35,210 bases of DNA from Fusicatenibacter sp. (GCA_017887445.1 JAGHIA010000143.1:1-35210); one strand, 5' to 3'. Positions 21,834 through 30,239 are shown, counted from the first letter of the stretch. Notes: generated from the sequence alone by a model not told the origin. Numbers and translations are program-made.

Positions 21834-23186
21834 ATGGAACAGTTATCATTGTTTGACCAGATGGAGGATCTCGGAGCGCCGCTTGCCAGCCGCCTGCGTC
21901 CCCGCACGCTGGAGGAATTTGCCGGTCAGAAGCATCTCCTCGGCGAGGGAAAAATGCTGCGCCGGCTGATCGATAAAGATCAGATATCGTCGATGATCTT
22001 CTGGGGGCCGCCGGGAGTCGGAAAAACGACGCTGGCGCGGATCATTGCCCGCAGGACAAAGGCGGAATTTATCGACTTCAGCGCTGTGACAAGCGGGATA
22101 CGGGAAATCCGTCAGGTGATGGAGCAGGCAGAAAACGGGCGGAAGATGGGAATTCGCACCGTTGTGTTTGTGGACGAGATCCACCGGTTTAACAAAGCGC
22201 AGCAGGACGCGTTCCTGCCTTTTGTGGAGAAAGGCAGTATTCTGCTGATCGGCGCGACTACAGAGAACCCTTCCTTTGAAATCAACGCGGCGCTTCTTTC
22301 CCGCTGCAGGGTATTTGTCCTTCGGGAACTGGCTAAGACGGAGATCCTGGAGCTTCTGAAGCATGCCCTGAAGGACCCGAGAGGTTATGGGAACCAGCGC
22401 ATTGGGATCACAGAACGGCAGCTGTCGGCGATCGCCGCGTTTTCCAACGGGGACGCGCGGACTGCCCTGAACACTCTGGAGATGGCGGTATTGAACGGTG
22501 AGATGACACCTGGCCAGATTCTGGTGACAGACGCGGTGATGGAGCAGTGCATTACCAGAAAATCTTTGCTGTATGATAAAAACGGCGAGGAGCATTATAA
22601 TCTGATCTCGGCGCTCCACAAATCCATGCGCAACAGTGATCCGGACGCGGCGGTTTACTGGATGATGCGGATGCTGGAGGGCGGCGAGGAGCCGCTGTAC
22701 ATTGCGAGAAGGCTGATCCGCTTTGCCAGCGAGGATGTGGGAATTGCCGACAGTCAGGCGCTGCAGGTGGCAGTGGCTGCTTACCAGGCGTGCCACTTCA
22801 ACGGAATGCCCGAGTGCGATGTGAACTTGACCCACGCGGTGGTCTATCTGTCCCTTGCCCCTAAATCCAACGCTCTTTACAGAGCCTGCGAGCAGTGCAA
22901 AGCAGATGTGCGGCAGCGTCGGGCAGAACCGGTTCCGCTGTGGCTTCGCAACGCGCCCACCGGACTGATGAAGGAGCTTCACTACGGTGAGGGATATCAG
23001 TATGCCCACGATACGGAGGAAAAGCTGACCCATATGCAGTGTATGCCAGAGGGAATGGAACAGACCGTCTATTACCATCCCACAGAGCAGGGAGAGGAGA
23101 AAGCGGCGAAAGAACGCCTGGAGGCCATCCGGAATTTTCAGGGAAAGCATCCGGAAAGCGGGAAACAGCGTAAGTCTGAAGATTAA
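21834..23186 (+). CDS. rarA: Replication-associated recombination protein A (RarA/MgsA AAA+ ATPase)
   Basis: 450 residues from ATG 21834, AAGGAGG seven bases upstream. The N-terminal PLA.RLRP..L.EF.GQ.HLLG segment is followed by Walker A GPPGVGKT (58-65), Walker B VFVDEIHR (111-118), sensor 1 ATTENPSFE, the arginine finger in LLSRCRVF, and sensor 2 N-G-D-A-R. The C-terminal tetramerisation domain (SED.G.AD..AL..A) is complete. RarA acts at stalled replication forks together with SSB and the recombination machinery. A 12-bp palindrome (ACCTCCGGAGGT, 21792-21803) and TATACT (21808-21813) lie just upstream and may be part of its promoter. Confidence 0.95.
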   Translation: MEQLSLFDQMEDLGAPLASRLRPRTLEEFAGQKHLLGEGKMLRRLIDKDQISSMIFWGPPGVGKTTLARIIARRTKAEFIDFSAVTSGIREIRQVMEQAENGRKMGIRTVVFVDEIHRFNKAQQDAFLPFVEKGSILLIGATTENPSFEINAALLSRCRVFVLRELAKTEILELLKHALKDPRGYGNQRIGITERQLSAIAAFSNGDARTALNTLEMAVLNGEMTPGQILVTDAVMEQCITRKSLLYDKNGEEHYNLISALHKSMRNSDPDAAVYWMMRMLEGGEEPLYIARRLIRFASEDVGIADSQALQVAVAAYQACHFNGMPECDVNLTHAVVYLSLAPKSNALYRACEQCKADVRQRRAEPVPLWLRNAPTGLMKELHYGEGYQYAHDTEEKLTHMQCMPEGMEQTVYYHPTEQGEEKAAKERLEAIRNFQGKHPESGKQRKSED

Positions 23187-23196
23187 AATGTTTTAC

Positions 23197-23225
23197 GCTG
23201 TGCGGCGGGCAGCCCGCCGCACAGC
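23197..23225. terminator. GC-rich hairpin between convergent genes
   Basis: GCTGTGCGGCGGG and CCCGCCGCACAGC form a perfect 13-bp stem with a 3-base loop, followed by T-rich sequence on the plus strand. It probably terminates rarA and the small minus-strand gene. Confidence 0.7.
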
Positions 23226-23229
23226 TATG

Positions 23230-23436
23230 TTATTCTTTGAGCATAACTTTCCGGTGAAAAATGTTCAGTTCCGGCATTCCTTCGAAAAACCATTTCTGCA
23301 TCTGTTCGGAGTACCGGAGAAGCACTGGAACCCAGACTTTGCTCACGGAAAGGTAGAGATACTGTCCGGAGAAAACCGGAATCCGCTCTCTCTGGTCCGG
23401 ACGCATCATAAACACCTGGTTGTTTTTGTCTAACAT
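23230..23436 (-). CDS. Small protein, possibly DUF5348-like
   Basis: 68 residues from the ATG complementary to 23434-23436, preceded by AGGAAT; a GTG at 23460 would add eight hydrophobic residues. The sequence contains F-S-G-Q-Y-L-Y, V-S-K-V-W-V-P-V-L-L-R-Y and W-F-F-E-G-M. This pattern of a receptor-like small beta barrel (surface strand, W-x-P, W-[YF]-x-x-G) recalls DUF5348, but the match is from memory and weak. The stop lies five bases from the shared terminator hairpin, which supports it being a real gene. Function unknown. Confidence 0.5.
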   Translation of the reverse strand: MLDKNNQVFMMRPDQRERIPVFSGQYLYLSVSKVWVPVLLRYSEQMQKWFFEGMPELNIFHRKVMLKE

Positions 23437-23517
23437 CAGTATTCCTGTAATAAAAATCACCCCTTATTCAAAATGCGATGAAAAACTGTCTGCTGCAGCC
23501 GTGTCTGAAGCTGTTTA

Positions 23518-23577
23518 CAGGCGCTGCGTTTTCCTGCGGTCTGTGCAGTAGATGTTCAGACCTGGCGGAACAGTTAC
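23518..23577 (-). repeat. Family B repeat, copy 4 (partial)
   Basis: The reverse complement reads GTAACTGTTCCGCCAGGTCT, GAACATCTACTGCACAGACC, then GCAGGAAAACGCAGCGCCTG, alignable with the first 60 bp of copy 1. It lies in the gap before the DUF4130 gene, downstream of that gene's stop. Confidence 0.75.
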
Positions 23578-23628
23578 TGTTCTCCACAATATCTTACAAT
23601 ATGCAGAACCGCCGGAAAAGATTCACTT

Positions 23629-24387
23629 TTACGGCTCAAATTCCGTGACATGCTTCCGCATCCAGAGGGGAAGAAAACCGCGCTGGCAGCGCTTGTTTTC
23701 ACGGGCTTTTATGCTGATGTAACGGAAAAAGCCTTTCCAGAGGTCAGGATACGGGTCGTCCTCCCGGGCGGGAGCGCTGAGACGGTCAAACTCTTCCTGG
23801 GACAGGCGGGTCAGGTAAAATTCCCCGTCCCGCGGGTGGACAGCCGCCGTGCGGCGGGTATCGTCAATGATGATCCAGTGTTCCGAGGGGAGACGGTCAG
23901 AAAAATAAGGGGCCGTCAGCGTCAGTACATCGGATTTCGGGGAAATATGACTGACCAGCACGTCTCCGGGAAAGCTGACAAAACGGATAAATTCCATAAA
24001 CCGGTGGGCCTCGTTGCCTGTCCGGCGGTCCAGTTCAAAGAAGGCGGCCACAGCAGGTTCCTGGAGCATCTGGAGGGCGGGGCTGCCGTAGGCGAAACCG
24101 TACAGCAGGAAACGGTAGATGATCTCCAGTTTTTCCGGGTTTGAGGACATGGCGCAGCGATATACCATACGCCACGCTCCCGGAGAGATTTTCTTCTGGA
24201 TGGAGCGCACGACCTTTCCGGCCTTTTCGCTGTCCGCGTCAATATGGCGGTAGCTGCAGAATAGCTCCGTTTCGTACAGCGGCTCAAGCATCAGCCGGAT
24301 GTTCCTGTGGCCCAGTCTGGAATCCCAGGCGTCATAGATGCAGGTGAGCATGGCGTCGGGAGAATCTTCGCAGGTAAAGACAGTCAT
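23629..24387 (-). CDS. DUF4130 / TIGR03915 putative DNA repair protein
   Basis: 252 residues from the ATG complementary to 24385-24387, downstream of AAAGGAGGG; a GTG start at 24405 would include that site and overlap the upstream stop. Family features: F-x-C-x-D-x-x-x-A-x-L at the start, R.VQRSI-like region, the H.SPK.DVL...APYF..R.P...W.I.D..R segment, and L..LWK.FF..I.I..R.N...Q....P....K.. at the end. Known members are always paired with a radical SAM protein (TIGR03916) as here. The role in DNA repair or modification is a database-type prediction with no established reaction. Transcribed with the next gene upstream from a LexA-type promoter. Confidence 0.88.
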   Translation of the reverse strand: MTVFTCEDSPDAMLTCIYDAWDSRLGHRNIRLMLEPLYETELFCSYRHIDADSEKAGKVVRSIQKKISPGAWRMVYRCAMSSNPEKLEIIYRFLLYGFAYGSPALQMLQEPAVAAFFELDRRTGNEAHRFMEFIRFVSFPGDVLVSHISPKSDVLTLTAPYFSDRLPSEHWIIIDDTRRTAAVHPRDGEFYLTRLSQEEFDRLSAPAREDDPYPDLWKGFFRYISIKARENKRCQRGFLPLWMRKHVTEFEP

Positions 24388-24401
24388 GGGAATCCCTCCT
24401 T

Positions 24402-25925
24402 TCACAGCTGCCCGGTGGCTGATTTCATAAGATCGTCCGGCTGCGGCTGCACGTGGAAATGAAAATCGTCGAACAGGGAAAGCTGCCGGTAGGAGTCCGG
24501 ATGCTCCAGCTCCCAGGCGGTCTTCCGGTCTTCGCCTACCAGCTGGCGGGTGATAAAGTTTTCCTCTATGGGGATCCGGTACATCATTTTCCCGCCGCAG
24601 GTGATAAAGTATTTGGCCCGCTTCAGCACTACGCCCATCCGTTTCAGGTGTTCAAAGGACAGAGGCGCGGTCCGCCGGCTGCTGACGATGCGCATGGCGG
24701 ATTTGACGCCGATGCCGGGCACTTTCAGAAGCTGGGAATAGTCGGCGCGGCTGATCTCCACCGGAAACAGTTCCAGATGGCGCAGCGCCCAGTCGCATTT
24801 GGGATCCAGCAGAACGTTGAAGCTTGGACGGTCTTCGCTGAGAAGATCGGAGGCCTGAAAGCCGTAGTAGCGGAGCAGCCAGTCCGCCTGGTACAGCCGG
24901 TGTTCCCGTAAAAGCGGCGGCGCCGTGTCGGCGGAGGGAAGCGCGGGGTCTTCGTTCAGAGGAATGTAGGCGGAGTAGAAAACCCGCTTCAGGTCGTAGA
25001 TCTGATACATATACTGGCTGGCGGTGAGCAGCTGAAAGTCTGTTTCCCTGGCGGCGCCGACGATCATCTGCGTACTCTGTCCTGCCGGCACAAACGGTTT
25101 TCCTTCCCGGACCGCTGGAAGGGGACCGGAGCCGGAACCCCGGGCCGGAGGAATCCTGGCGGGAGTTTCCGTGTGCGGCGGTAAAAGTCCCGCAGTTTCC
25201 CGGCTGTTCAGCTGCGGGTTCGCCGCCGTGTCAAAAATCGTGCCGGACAGATAGCGGTTGGTGCGGTGGCGCTCCATTTTGCGCTCCTTGCCGATGGAAA
25301 GCCGGTAATTTTCAATCCCGCTTTGGATCTGGGCAATGGGCCTCAAAATAGAGGACGGACTTTTGTGCGGGGCCAGCCGGCGGAGACTCTCGCCGGTGGG
25401 AAGCTCCAGATTGATGCTCATACGGTCGGCCAGGTATCCCAGCTCCTGGATCAGCTCGGCAGGAGCGTTGGGGATGGCTTTTACATGAACGTAGCCGTTG
25501 AAATGATAGCGGGTGCGCAGAAGAAAGATCGTGCGGTACATCAGTTCCGCGGTGTAGGCAGGGTTTTTTACTACGCCGGAGCTCAGAAAAAGTCCCTCGA
25601 TGTAATTTCTGCGGTAAAATTCCGTGACGAGGGTGCAGATCTCCTCTGGGGTAAACGTGGCCCGCACGGTGTCGTTGGAAACCCGGTTGATGCAGTATTT
25701 GCAGTCGTACACACAGTCGTTGCTGAGAAGGATCTTCAACAGGGAGATACAGCGCCCATCCGCCGAAAAGCTATGACAGATCCCTGCGGACAGGGAATTT
25801 CCCAGGCTTCCTTTCTTTCCTCTTCGGTCGACGCCGCTGGAGGTGCAGGCCACGTCGTATTTGGCGGCGTCCGCGAGGATGTTCAGTTTTTCCTGAAGAC
25901 TCAGGTCGTTTTGTTTCACTTCCAT
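24402..25925 (-). CDS. Putative DNA repair/modification radical SAM protein (TIGR03916 type)
   Basis: 507 residues from the ATG complementary to 25923-25925, AAGGAGTG seven bases upstream. The radical SAM cluster motif is C71-x3-C75-x2-C78 (CVYDCKYC), followed by a TIM-barrel core (I.GLFLSSGV, Y.H.K..P......I..L...ADR.S.N.E.P). A long insertion with low-complexity Pro/Arg residues is seen near 260-300. A helix-hairpin-helix DNA-binding motif, V-P-G-I-G-V-K-S-A, is near 412-430. Combined with the adjacent DUF4130 partner this suggests radical chemistry on DNA or a nucleotide. The promoter overlaps a LexA operator, so induction by DNA damage is expected. Confidence 0.9.
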   Translation of the reverse strand: MEVKQNDLSLQEKLNILADAAKYDVACTSSGVDRRGKKGSLGNSLSAGICHSFSADGRCISLLKILLSNDCVYDCKYCINRVSNDTVRATFTPEEICTLVTEFYRRNYIEGLFLSSGVVKNPAYTAELMYRTIFLLRTRYHFNGYVHVKAIPNAPAELIQELGYLADRMSINLELPTGESLRRLAPHKSPSSILRPIAQIQSGIENYRLSIGKERKMERHRTNRYLSGTIFDTAANPQLNSRETAGLLPPHTETPARIPPARGSGSGPLPAVREGKPFVPAGQSTQMIVGAARETDFQLLTASQYMYQIYDLKRVFYSAYIPLNEDPALPSADTAPPLLREHRLYQADWLLRYYGFQASDLLSEDRPSFNVLLDPKCDWALRHLELFPVEISRADYSQLLKVPGIGVKSAMRIVSSRRTAPLSFEHLKRMGVVLKRAKYFITCGGKMMYRIPIEENFITRQLVGEDRKTAWELEHPDSYRQLSLFDDFHFHVQPQPDDLMKSATGQL

Positions 25926-26007
25926 GAGAGACACTCCTTGCCGTATCTGTTCAGCGCCGCGCACAGCTGGCAGGCACCGGGCAAACACGTGTTCTTTTAA
26001 TATGGCT

Positions 26008-26036
26008 ATCATAACACAGAACATACGTTTGTTCAA
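26008..26036 (-). promoter_or_regulatory. Promoter of the radical SAM/DUF4130 operon
   Basis: On the minus strand TTGAAC (26031-26036) and TATGAT (26008-26013) are exactly 17 bases apart. Transcription would start near 26001, giving a leader of about 75 bases. Confidence 0.85.
26018..26031. promoter_or_regulatory. LexA (SOS) operator 1, inside the promoter spacer
   Basis: AGAACATACGTTTG matches the Gram-positive LexA consensus CGAACRNRYGTTYG at all positions except the first. It fills most of the 17-base spacer of the radical SAM promoter, a position where bound LexA would block RNA polymerase. Confidence 0.8.
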
Positions 26037-26044
26037 GTGAAAAA

Positions 26045-26058
26045 AGAACATTTGTTCT
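26045..26058. promoter_or_regulatory. LexA (SOS) operator 2, upstream of the -35 box
   Basis: AGAACATTTGTTCT has perfect AGAACA/TGTTCT arms with the GAACnnnnGTTC core. A third, degenerate half-match (AAACACGTGTTC, 25983-25994) lies downstream of the start point. Operator 2 also lies about 30 bases upstream of the hisH -35 box. Confidence 0.65.
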
Positions 26059-26087
26059 GAAAACTCCATATTTTTACAATTCCCGGT

Positions 26088-26116
26088 TTGTAATTTCTTT
26101 TTTCCTATGTTAGAAT
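26088..26116 (+). promoter_or_regulatory. Promoter of hisH
   Basis: TTGTAA and TAGAAT are 17 bases apart, about 57 bases before the hisH start codon. No attenuator-like terminator is seen in the leader. Confidence 0.7.
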
Positions 26117-26172
26117 AAACTATATTGTTTGCCGCTGCAGACGTGCTGGCAGACACAGGAAGGGGAACAGCG

Positions 26173-26778
26173 ATGATAGCGATCATAGATTACGATGCAG
26201 GAAACATAAAAAGCGTGGAAAAAGCGCTGCAGCTGCTGGGAGAGGAGACGGTGCTGACCAGAGACAGAGAGTGTCTGCTGGCGGCGGACAAAGTGATCCT
26301 TCCCGGTGTAGGAAGTTTTGGCGACGCCATGGAAAATTTAAAAAAATTCGGACTGGTGCCGGTCATCCATGAGATCGTGGAGAAGAATACGCCGTTTCTG
26401 GGCATCTGCCTTGGGCTGCAGCTTTTGTTTGAGCGCAGCGAGGAGTCTCCCGGTGTGGAGGGACTGGGGATCCTCAAGGGAGAGATTTTGAAGATCCCAT
26501 CCGGCGAAGGGCGGAAAATCCCTCATATGGGTTGGAATTCCCTGGAGCTTTCGGGAGACGGAAGACTGTTCCGGGGAATTTTCGGGGAACCGTATGTATA
26601 TTTTGTCCATTCCTATTATCTGAAAGCTTCCGAACCGGAAATCGTAAAGGCCAGGACCCGGTATGGGGTGGAGATCCATGCGTCGGTGGAAAAAGGCCAG
26701 GTGTTCGCCTGCCAGTTCCATCCGGAAAAAAGCTCGGAGACAGGACTTGCGATCCTGAAAAATTTCGCGCGGCTTTAA
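26173..26778 (+). CDS. hisH: Imidazole glycerol phosphate synthase, glutaminase subunit
   Basis: 201 residues from ATG 26173, preceded by AGGAAGGGG; upstream in-frame codons run through the leader and are ignored. Class I glutamine amidotransferase: D-Y-D-A-G-N at 6-11, P-G-V-G-S-F at 44-49 for the oxyanion strand, nucleophile Cys79 in G-I-C-L-G, and His183/Glu185 in F-H-P-E-K. It supplies ammonia to HisF for conversion of PRFAR to IGP and AICAR in histidine biosynthesis. Its partner hisF is 73 bp downstream; hisA, usually between them, is absent. Confidence 0.95.
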   Translation: MIAIIDYDAGNIKSVEKALQLLGEETVLTRDRECLLAADKVILPGVGSFGDAMENLKKFGLVPVIHEIVEKNTPFLGICLGLQLLFERSEESPGVEGLGILKGEILKIPSGEGRKIPHMGWNSLELSGDGRLFRGIFGEPYVYFVHSYYLKASEPEIVKARTRYGVEIHASVEKGQVFACQFHPEKSSETGLAILKNFARL

Positions 26779-26799
26779 AGAATGTTTGAAAGAAAACAA

Positions 26800-26828
26800 G
26801 TGACCGTTCAGCTGCGCCGAACGGCTAC
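26800..26828 (+). repeat. Family A short palindromic repeat between hisH and hisF
   Basis: GTGACCGTTCAGC and GCCGAACGGCTAC form an imperfect 13-bp stem around TGC. There is no T run, so it is not a full terminator and may modulate the hisH-hisF transcript. Confidence 0.75.
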
Positions 26829-26851
26829 GATAAGAAGAACAGGAGATAGCT

Positions 26852-27610
26852 ATGTTTACAAAGAGAATTATCCCATGTCTGGATGTTGACTGCGGCAGAG
26901 TGGTAAAAGGCGTGAATTTCGTCAATCTTGTGGATGCCGGCGACCCTGTGGAGATTGCCAAGGCTTATGACCGGGAGGGCGCGGACGAGCTGGTGTTTCT
27001 GGACATCACCGCGTCGTCGGACAACCGCCAGACGGCGGTGGAGATGGTGCGCCAGGTGGCCGCGAATGTTTTTATTCCATTTACGGTAGGCGGAGGGATC
27101 CGGACCGTGGAGGATTTCCGAAGTCTTCTGCGGGAAGGCGCCGACAAGATCGCGGTCAATTCCGCGGCGATCATGAATCCCGGACTTATCCGGGAGGCGG
27201 CGGACAAATTCGGGAGCCAGTGTGTGGTGGTGGCGATCGACGCCAAGAGACGTGCGGACGGCGGCTGGAATGTTTATAAAAACGGCGGCCGCGTGGATGT
27301 GGGTCTGGACGCCGTGGAATGGGCGGTAAAGGCGGAGCAGCTGGGCGCAGGGGAAATCCTTCTGACCAGCATGGACTGCGACGGAACGAAAGCCGGGTAT
27401 GACCTGGAACTGACCAGCGCCATTGCAGAGCGTGTGGACATTCCGGTAATCGCCTCCGGCGGAGCGGGGACCATGGAGCATTTTTATGATGCCTTTACGA
27501 AGGGAAAAGCCGACGCAGTGCTGGCGGCGTCCCTGTTTCATTTCAAAGAGCTGGAGATCCGTCAGGTGAAGGAGTACCTTGCAGATAGAGGGATTCCTGT
27601 GCGCAGATGA
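26852..27610 (+). CDS. hisF: Imidazole glycerol phosphate synthase, cyclase subunit
   Basis: 252 residues, the usual length of HisF, with AGGAGAT before the ATG. The beta-alpha barrel carries the two catalytic aspartates, Asp11 (I-I-P-C-L-D-V) and Asp130 (V-A-I-D-A-K-R). The phosphate-binding loops are T-V-G-G-G-I-R (78-84) and A-S-G-G-A-G near 205-210. It forms IGP from PRFAR using ammonia channelled from HisH. The sequence looks like a standard biosynthetic HisF rather than a surface-sugar amidation paralog. Followed by ung and a flippase gene in the same direction. Confidence 0.96.
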   Translation: MFTKRIIPCLDVDCGRVVKGVNFVNLVDAGDPVEIAKAYDREGADELVFLDITASSDNRQTAVEMVRQVAANVFIPFTVGGGIRTVEDFRSLLREGADKIAVNSAAIMNPGLIREAADKFGSQCVVVAIDAKRRADGGWNVYKNGGRVDVGLDAVEWAVKAEQLGAGEILLTSMDCDGTKAGYDLELTSAIAERVDIPVIASGGAGTMEHFYDAFTKGKADAVLAASLFHFKELEIRQVKEYLADRGIPVRR

Positions 27611-27622
27611 GGGAAGGCTTCC

Positions 27623-27648
27623 TTCAGCCGGAGATTTTTTCGGCTGAA
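27623..27648 (+). other. Hairpin between hisF and ung
   Basis: TTCAGCCG and CGGCTGAA form an 8-bp stem around a 10-base loop that contains TTTTTT. The T run is in the loop rather than after the stem, so terminator function is doubtful. Confidence 0.35.
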
Positions 27649-27700
27649 GACTCATATCGGATAAGCGAAAAAGCACGAAAGAATAAAGGAGGGAACGCTT

Positions 27701-28378
27701 ATGCCGCCAATCAGCGGAAGCTGGGAACAGGCTTTGAAAGGCGAGTTTTCCAAAGATTACTACAGACAGCTGTTTGTGAAGATCCGGGAGGAGTATCAGA
27801 CAAGGACAATCTATCCCCCGGCAGACGATATTTTCAACGCGTTTCATTTTACGCCGCTGGAGGACGTGAAGGTTGTGATTCTGGGACAGGATCCATATCA
27901 TGAGCCGGGGCAGGCCCATGGCCTTTGCTTTTCGGTGAAGCCTCATGTGCAGATCCCGCCGTCCCTGGTGAACATTTATAAGGAACTGGAAGATGATCTG
28001 GGATGCTACATCCCTAACAACGGATATCTGGAGAAATGGGCACGTCAGGGCATTCTGATGCTGAACACGGTGCTGACCGTGCGGGCCCATCAGGCAAATT
28101 CCCACAAGGACATCGGCTGGGAACAGTTTACCGACGCGGCGATCCGCGTGCTTGCGGACCAGGACCGCCCCATGGTATTTGTTCTGTGGGGAAAACCGGC
28201 GCAGAGAAAGAAAGAGATGATCTACAATCCGAAGCATCTGGTGCTGGAATCTGCCCATCCAAGTCCGCTGTCCGCTTACCGGGGATTCTTTGGAAGCCGG
28301 CCGTTTTCGCGGATCAACGAATATCTGAAGATAAACGGATTGACGCCAATCGACTGGCAGATTGAAAATATTCGGTAA
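27701..28378 (+). CDS. ung: Uracil-DNA glycosylase, family 1
   Basis: 225 residues with a strong AAAGGAGG site. The catalytic water-activating motif G-Q-D-P-Y-H is at 62-67 (Asp64), the uracil-binding G-L-C-F-S at 74-78, and the DNA-intercalating loop H-P-S-P-L-S at 186-191 (His186). It removes uracil from DNA to start base excision repair. It is not obviously SOS-regulated here. The stop codon lies inside a family A hairpin. It shares orientation with hisF (90-bp gap) and the flippase gene (61-bp gap). Confidence 0.96.
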   Translation: MPPISGSWEQALKGEFSKDYYRQLFVKIREEYQTRTIYPPADDIFNAFHFTPLEDVKVVILGQDPYHEPGQAHGLCFSVKPHVQIPPSLVNIYKELEDDLGCYIPNNGYLEKWARQGILMLNTVLTVRAHQANSHKDIGWEQFTDAAIRVLADQDRPMVFVLWGKPAQRKKEMIYNPKHLVLESAHPSPLSAYRGFFGSRPFSRINEYLKINGLTPIDWQIENIR

Positions 28379-28403
28379 CCGTTCAGCCTTGCTGAGCTGT
28401 TAC
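28375..28403 (+). repeat. Family A short palindromic repeat overlapping the ung stop codon
   Basis: GTAACCGTTCAGC and GCTGAGCTGTTAC pair around CTT; the ung TAA is the first TAA of the stem. The following GAATAGTTAC also follows the long copy at 14153-14292, so flanking sequence is conserved too. Confidence 0.78.
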
Positions 28404-28439
28404 GAATAGTTACAATATTTGAAATAGAAGGACAGCATC

Positions 28440-30056
28440 ATGAAGAAAAGTTCATTACTGAAAAATACATCCGTTCTGATGGTTGCCACGCTTGTTTCCC
28501 GGGTGATCGGTCTGTTGTACCGCAGTCCCCTGGGGGCGGCGATCGGCACGGAAGGACTGGGATATTATGGAACGGCCAGCAACGTCTATGTGATATTGCT
28601 TCTGATCTCTTCCTACAGCATTCCTATGGCCGTATCGAAGATCGTTTCCGAGCGGCTGGCATTGAAACAGTACGAAAATGCCCAGCGGGTGTTTCACGGC
28701 GCGCTGATCTATGCGGCCATCGTAGGTGGAATCGCGGCGCTGGCGGCATTTTTCGGCGGAAAATATCTGCTGGCCTACAATCAGCAGAACGCGCTGCCTG
28801 CGCTGCAGGTGCTTGCGCCGACCATTTTTCTGTCGGCAATCCTCGGCGTCCTGCGCGGTTATTTCCAGGCGCATAACACCATGGTTCCCACCTCGGTATC
28901 ACAGATCCTGGAGCAGATCGCAAACGCCATCGTCAGCATTGCCGCCGGCTATCTGCTGATCGCGACATTCTCCACGGACAGCACCTCCCGGGCAATCTAC
29001 GGCTCGGTGGGCGGAACCATGGGAACCGGCGCCGGCGTCCTGGTGGGACTGCTGTTTATGGTTTTCGTCTACGGCATCAATCGGAAGGGGATCCGGAAAA
29101 AAATCAGAAAAGACCGGTATCATACAAGGGAAAGCTACGGTAGTATTCTGAAAACCCTCTTTTTTATGGTGACGCCGGTAATTTTTACCACGTTTATCTA
29201 TAACGCCAATTCCTATGTGGACAACTATATTTATTCCAGCCTGATGGGATGGCACGGCGTGGACAGCAGTGTGATCAATGAGGCGTACGGAGAGTTCTCC
29301 AACTACTATGTCACCCTGATCAACGTGCCGCTGGCCCTTGCCAGCGCCTCCGCCTCGGCCATGATGCCTGAGGTTTCCGGAGAATTTGCGAAGGGGAATT
29401 ACCGTGAGGCAAATTCCAGAATCTTAAAGACCATCCGGTTGACCATGTTTGTGTCGATTCCGGCGGCGGTTGGCCTTGGGGTACTTTCCTTCCCAATTAC
29501 AGGCGTTCTGTTTCCGGCCAGCACGGAACTGTCGGCCTGGCTGCTGCTTGGAGGTTCGGTGTCGGTGGTGTTCTCCGCCCTTTCCACGATCACCAACAGC
29601 GCCCTGCAGTCCATCGGAAAACAGAAGATCGCCCTGCGCAACGCTGCAATCTCCCTGGGACTGAACGTGGCGGTGGTATCTGTGATCCTTCTGATCTCAG
29701 CGAAGCCTGGGATTTTCGCGGTGCTGATCGCGAACATCGCGTTTTCCGTGAGCATGTGTTTCCTGAACAATCTTTCCATCCGGAAATACCTGCGGTTCCG
29801 CAATGAATTCCGCGACACCTACCTGAAGCCGTTTGCGGCGGCGGCAGCCATGGGAGTCGTTACCTGGATCGTGTATTACGGACTGTTTCTGCTCACCAGG
29901 CGTCCGGCCATCTGCATGATCCTGGCGATCGCCCTGGCGGTGCCGCTGTATCTGATCCTCTATGTGATGATCACTCATACCTCAGAGGCGGAGATGCGCA
30001 GGTTCCCCATGGGAAGCAAGATCGTAAAGGTGTTGAAGATCCTGAGAGTCTATTAA
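28440..30056 (+). CDS. Polysaccharide / lipid-linked precursor flippase, MurJ/SpoVB-like (MOP superfamily)
   Basis: 538 residues, ATG with AGAAGGAC upstream. About fourteen membrane segments cover the protein. It starts with the family pattern L-L-K-N-T-S-V-L..A.L.SR.IG..YR.PL...IG..G.G.Y..A...Y, followed by S.PMAVSK.VSER. These features place it in the MATE-like polysaccharide exporters (MVF/SpoVB/Wzx). In Clostridia such genes are called SpoVB-like, and many flip lipid II. Which substrate this one moves, and whether it is needed for sporulation, cannot be told from sequence. It is not next to cell-wall glycosyltransferases. Confidence 0.9.
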   Translation: MKKSSLLKNTSVLMVATLVSRVIGLLYRSPLGAAIGTEGLGYYGTASNVYVILLLISSYSIPMAVSKIVSERLALKQYENAQRVFHGALIYAAIVGGIAALAAFFGGKYLLAYNQQNALPALQVLAPTIFLSAILGVLRGYFQAHNTMVPTSVSQILEQIANAIVSIAAGYLLIATFSTDSTSRAIYGSVGGTMGTGAGVLVGLLFMVFVYGINRKGIRKKIRKDRYHTRESYGSILKTLFFMVTPVIFTTFIYNANSYVDNYIYSSLMGWHGVDSSVINEAYGEFSNYYVTLINVPLALASASASAMMPEVSGEFAKGNYREANSRILKTIRLTMFVSIPAAVGLGVLSFPITGVLFPASTELSAWLLLGGSVSVVFSALSTITNSALQSIGKQKIALRNAAISLGLNVAVVSVILLISAKPGIFAVLIANIAFSVSMCFLNNLSIRKYLRFRNEFRDTYLKPFAAAAAMGVVTWIVYYGLFLLTRRPAICMILAIALAVPLYLILYVMITHTSEAEMRRFPMGSKIVKVLKILRVY

Positions 30057-30187
30057 CGGATTTTATGAAGTGTGCCGCCTGGACAGAAGACTCCCCTGAC
30101 AGATTTAGCAATATAACAGTCCAGTATATCTGAACCGTGATCTGCCGCGCAGGCTGAGTTCTGTAAAAACCTATATATAAGGCTGTT

Positions 30188-30239
30188 AAAAGGCCGCCGC
30201 CTTCCTTTTGATAACATCGGGAAGGCGGCGGCCTTTTTT
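30188..30239 (+). terminator. Strong rho-independent terminator after the flippase gene
   Basis: GGCCGCCGCCTTCC and GGAAGGCGGCGGCC form a 14-bp stem around a 14-base loop, followed by six T. It lies about 130 bp after the flippase stop. The remaining 30057-30347 gap shows nothing else clear. Confidence 0.92.

Noticed and set aside
21846-23150. 434-residue open frame on the minus strand
   Set aside because: Antisense to rarA, no family features.
26825-28258. 477-residue open frame on the minus strand
   Set aside because: Antisense to hisF and ung; composition rich in His, Arg and Leu as expected for a shadow frame.
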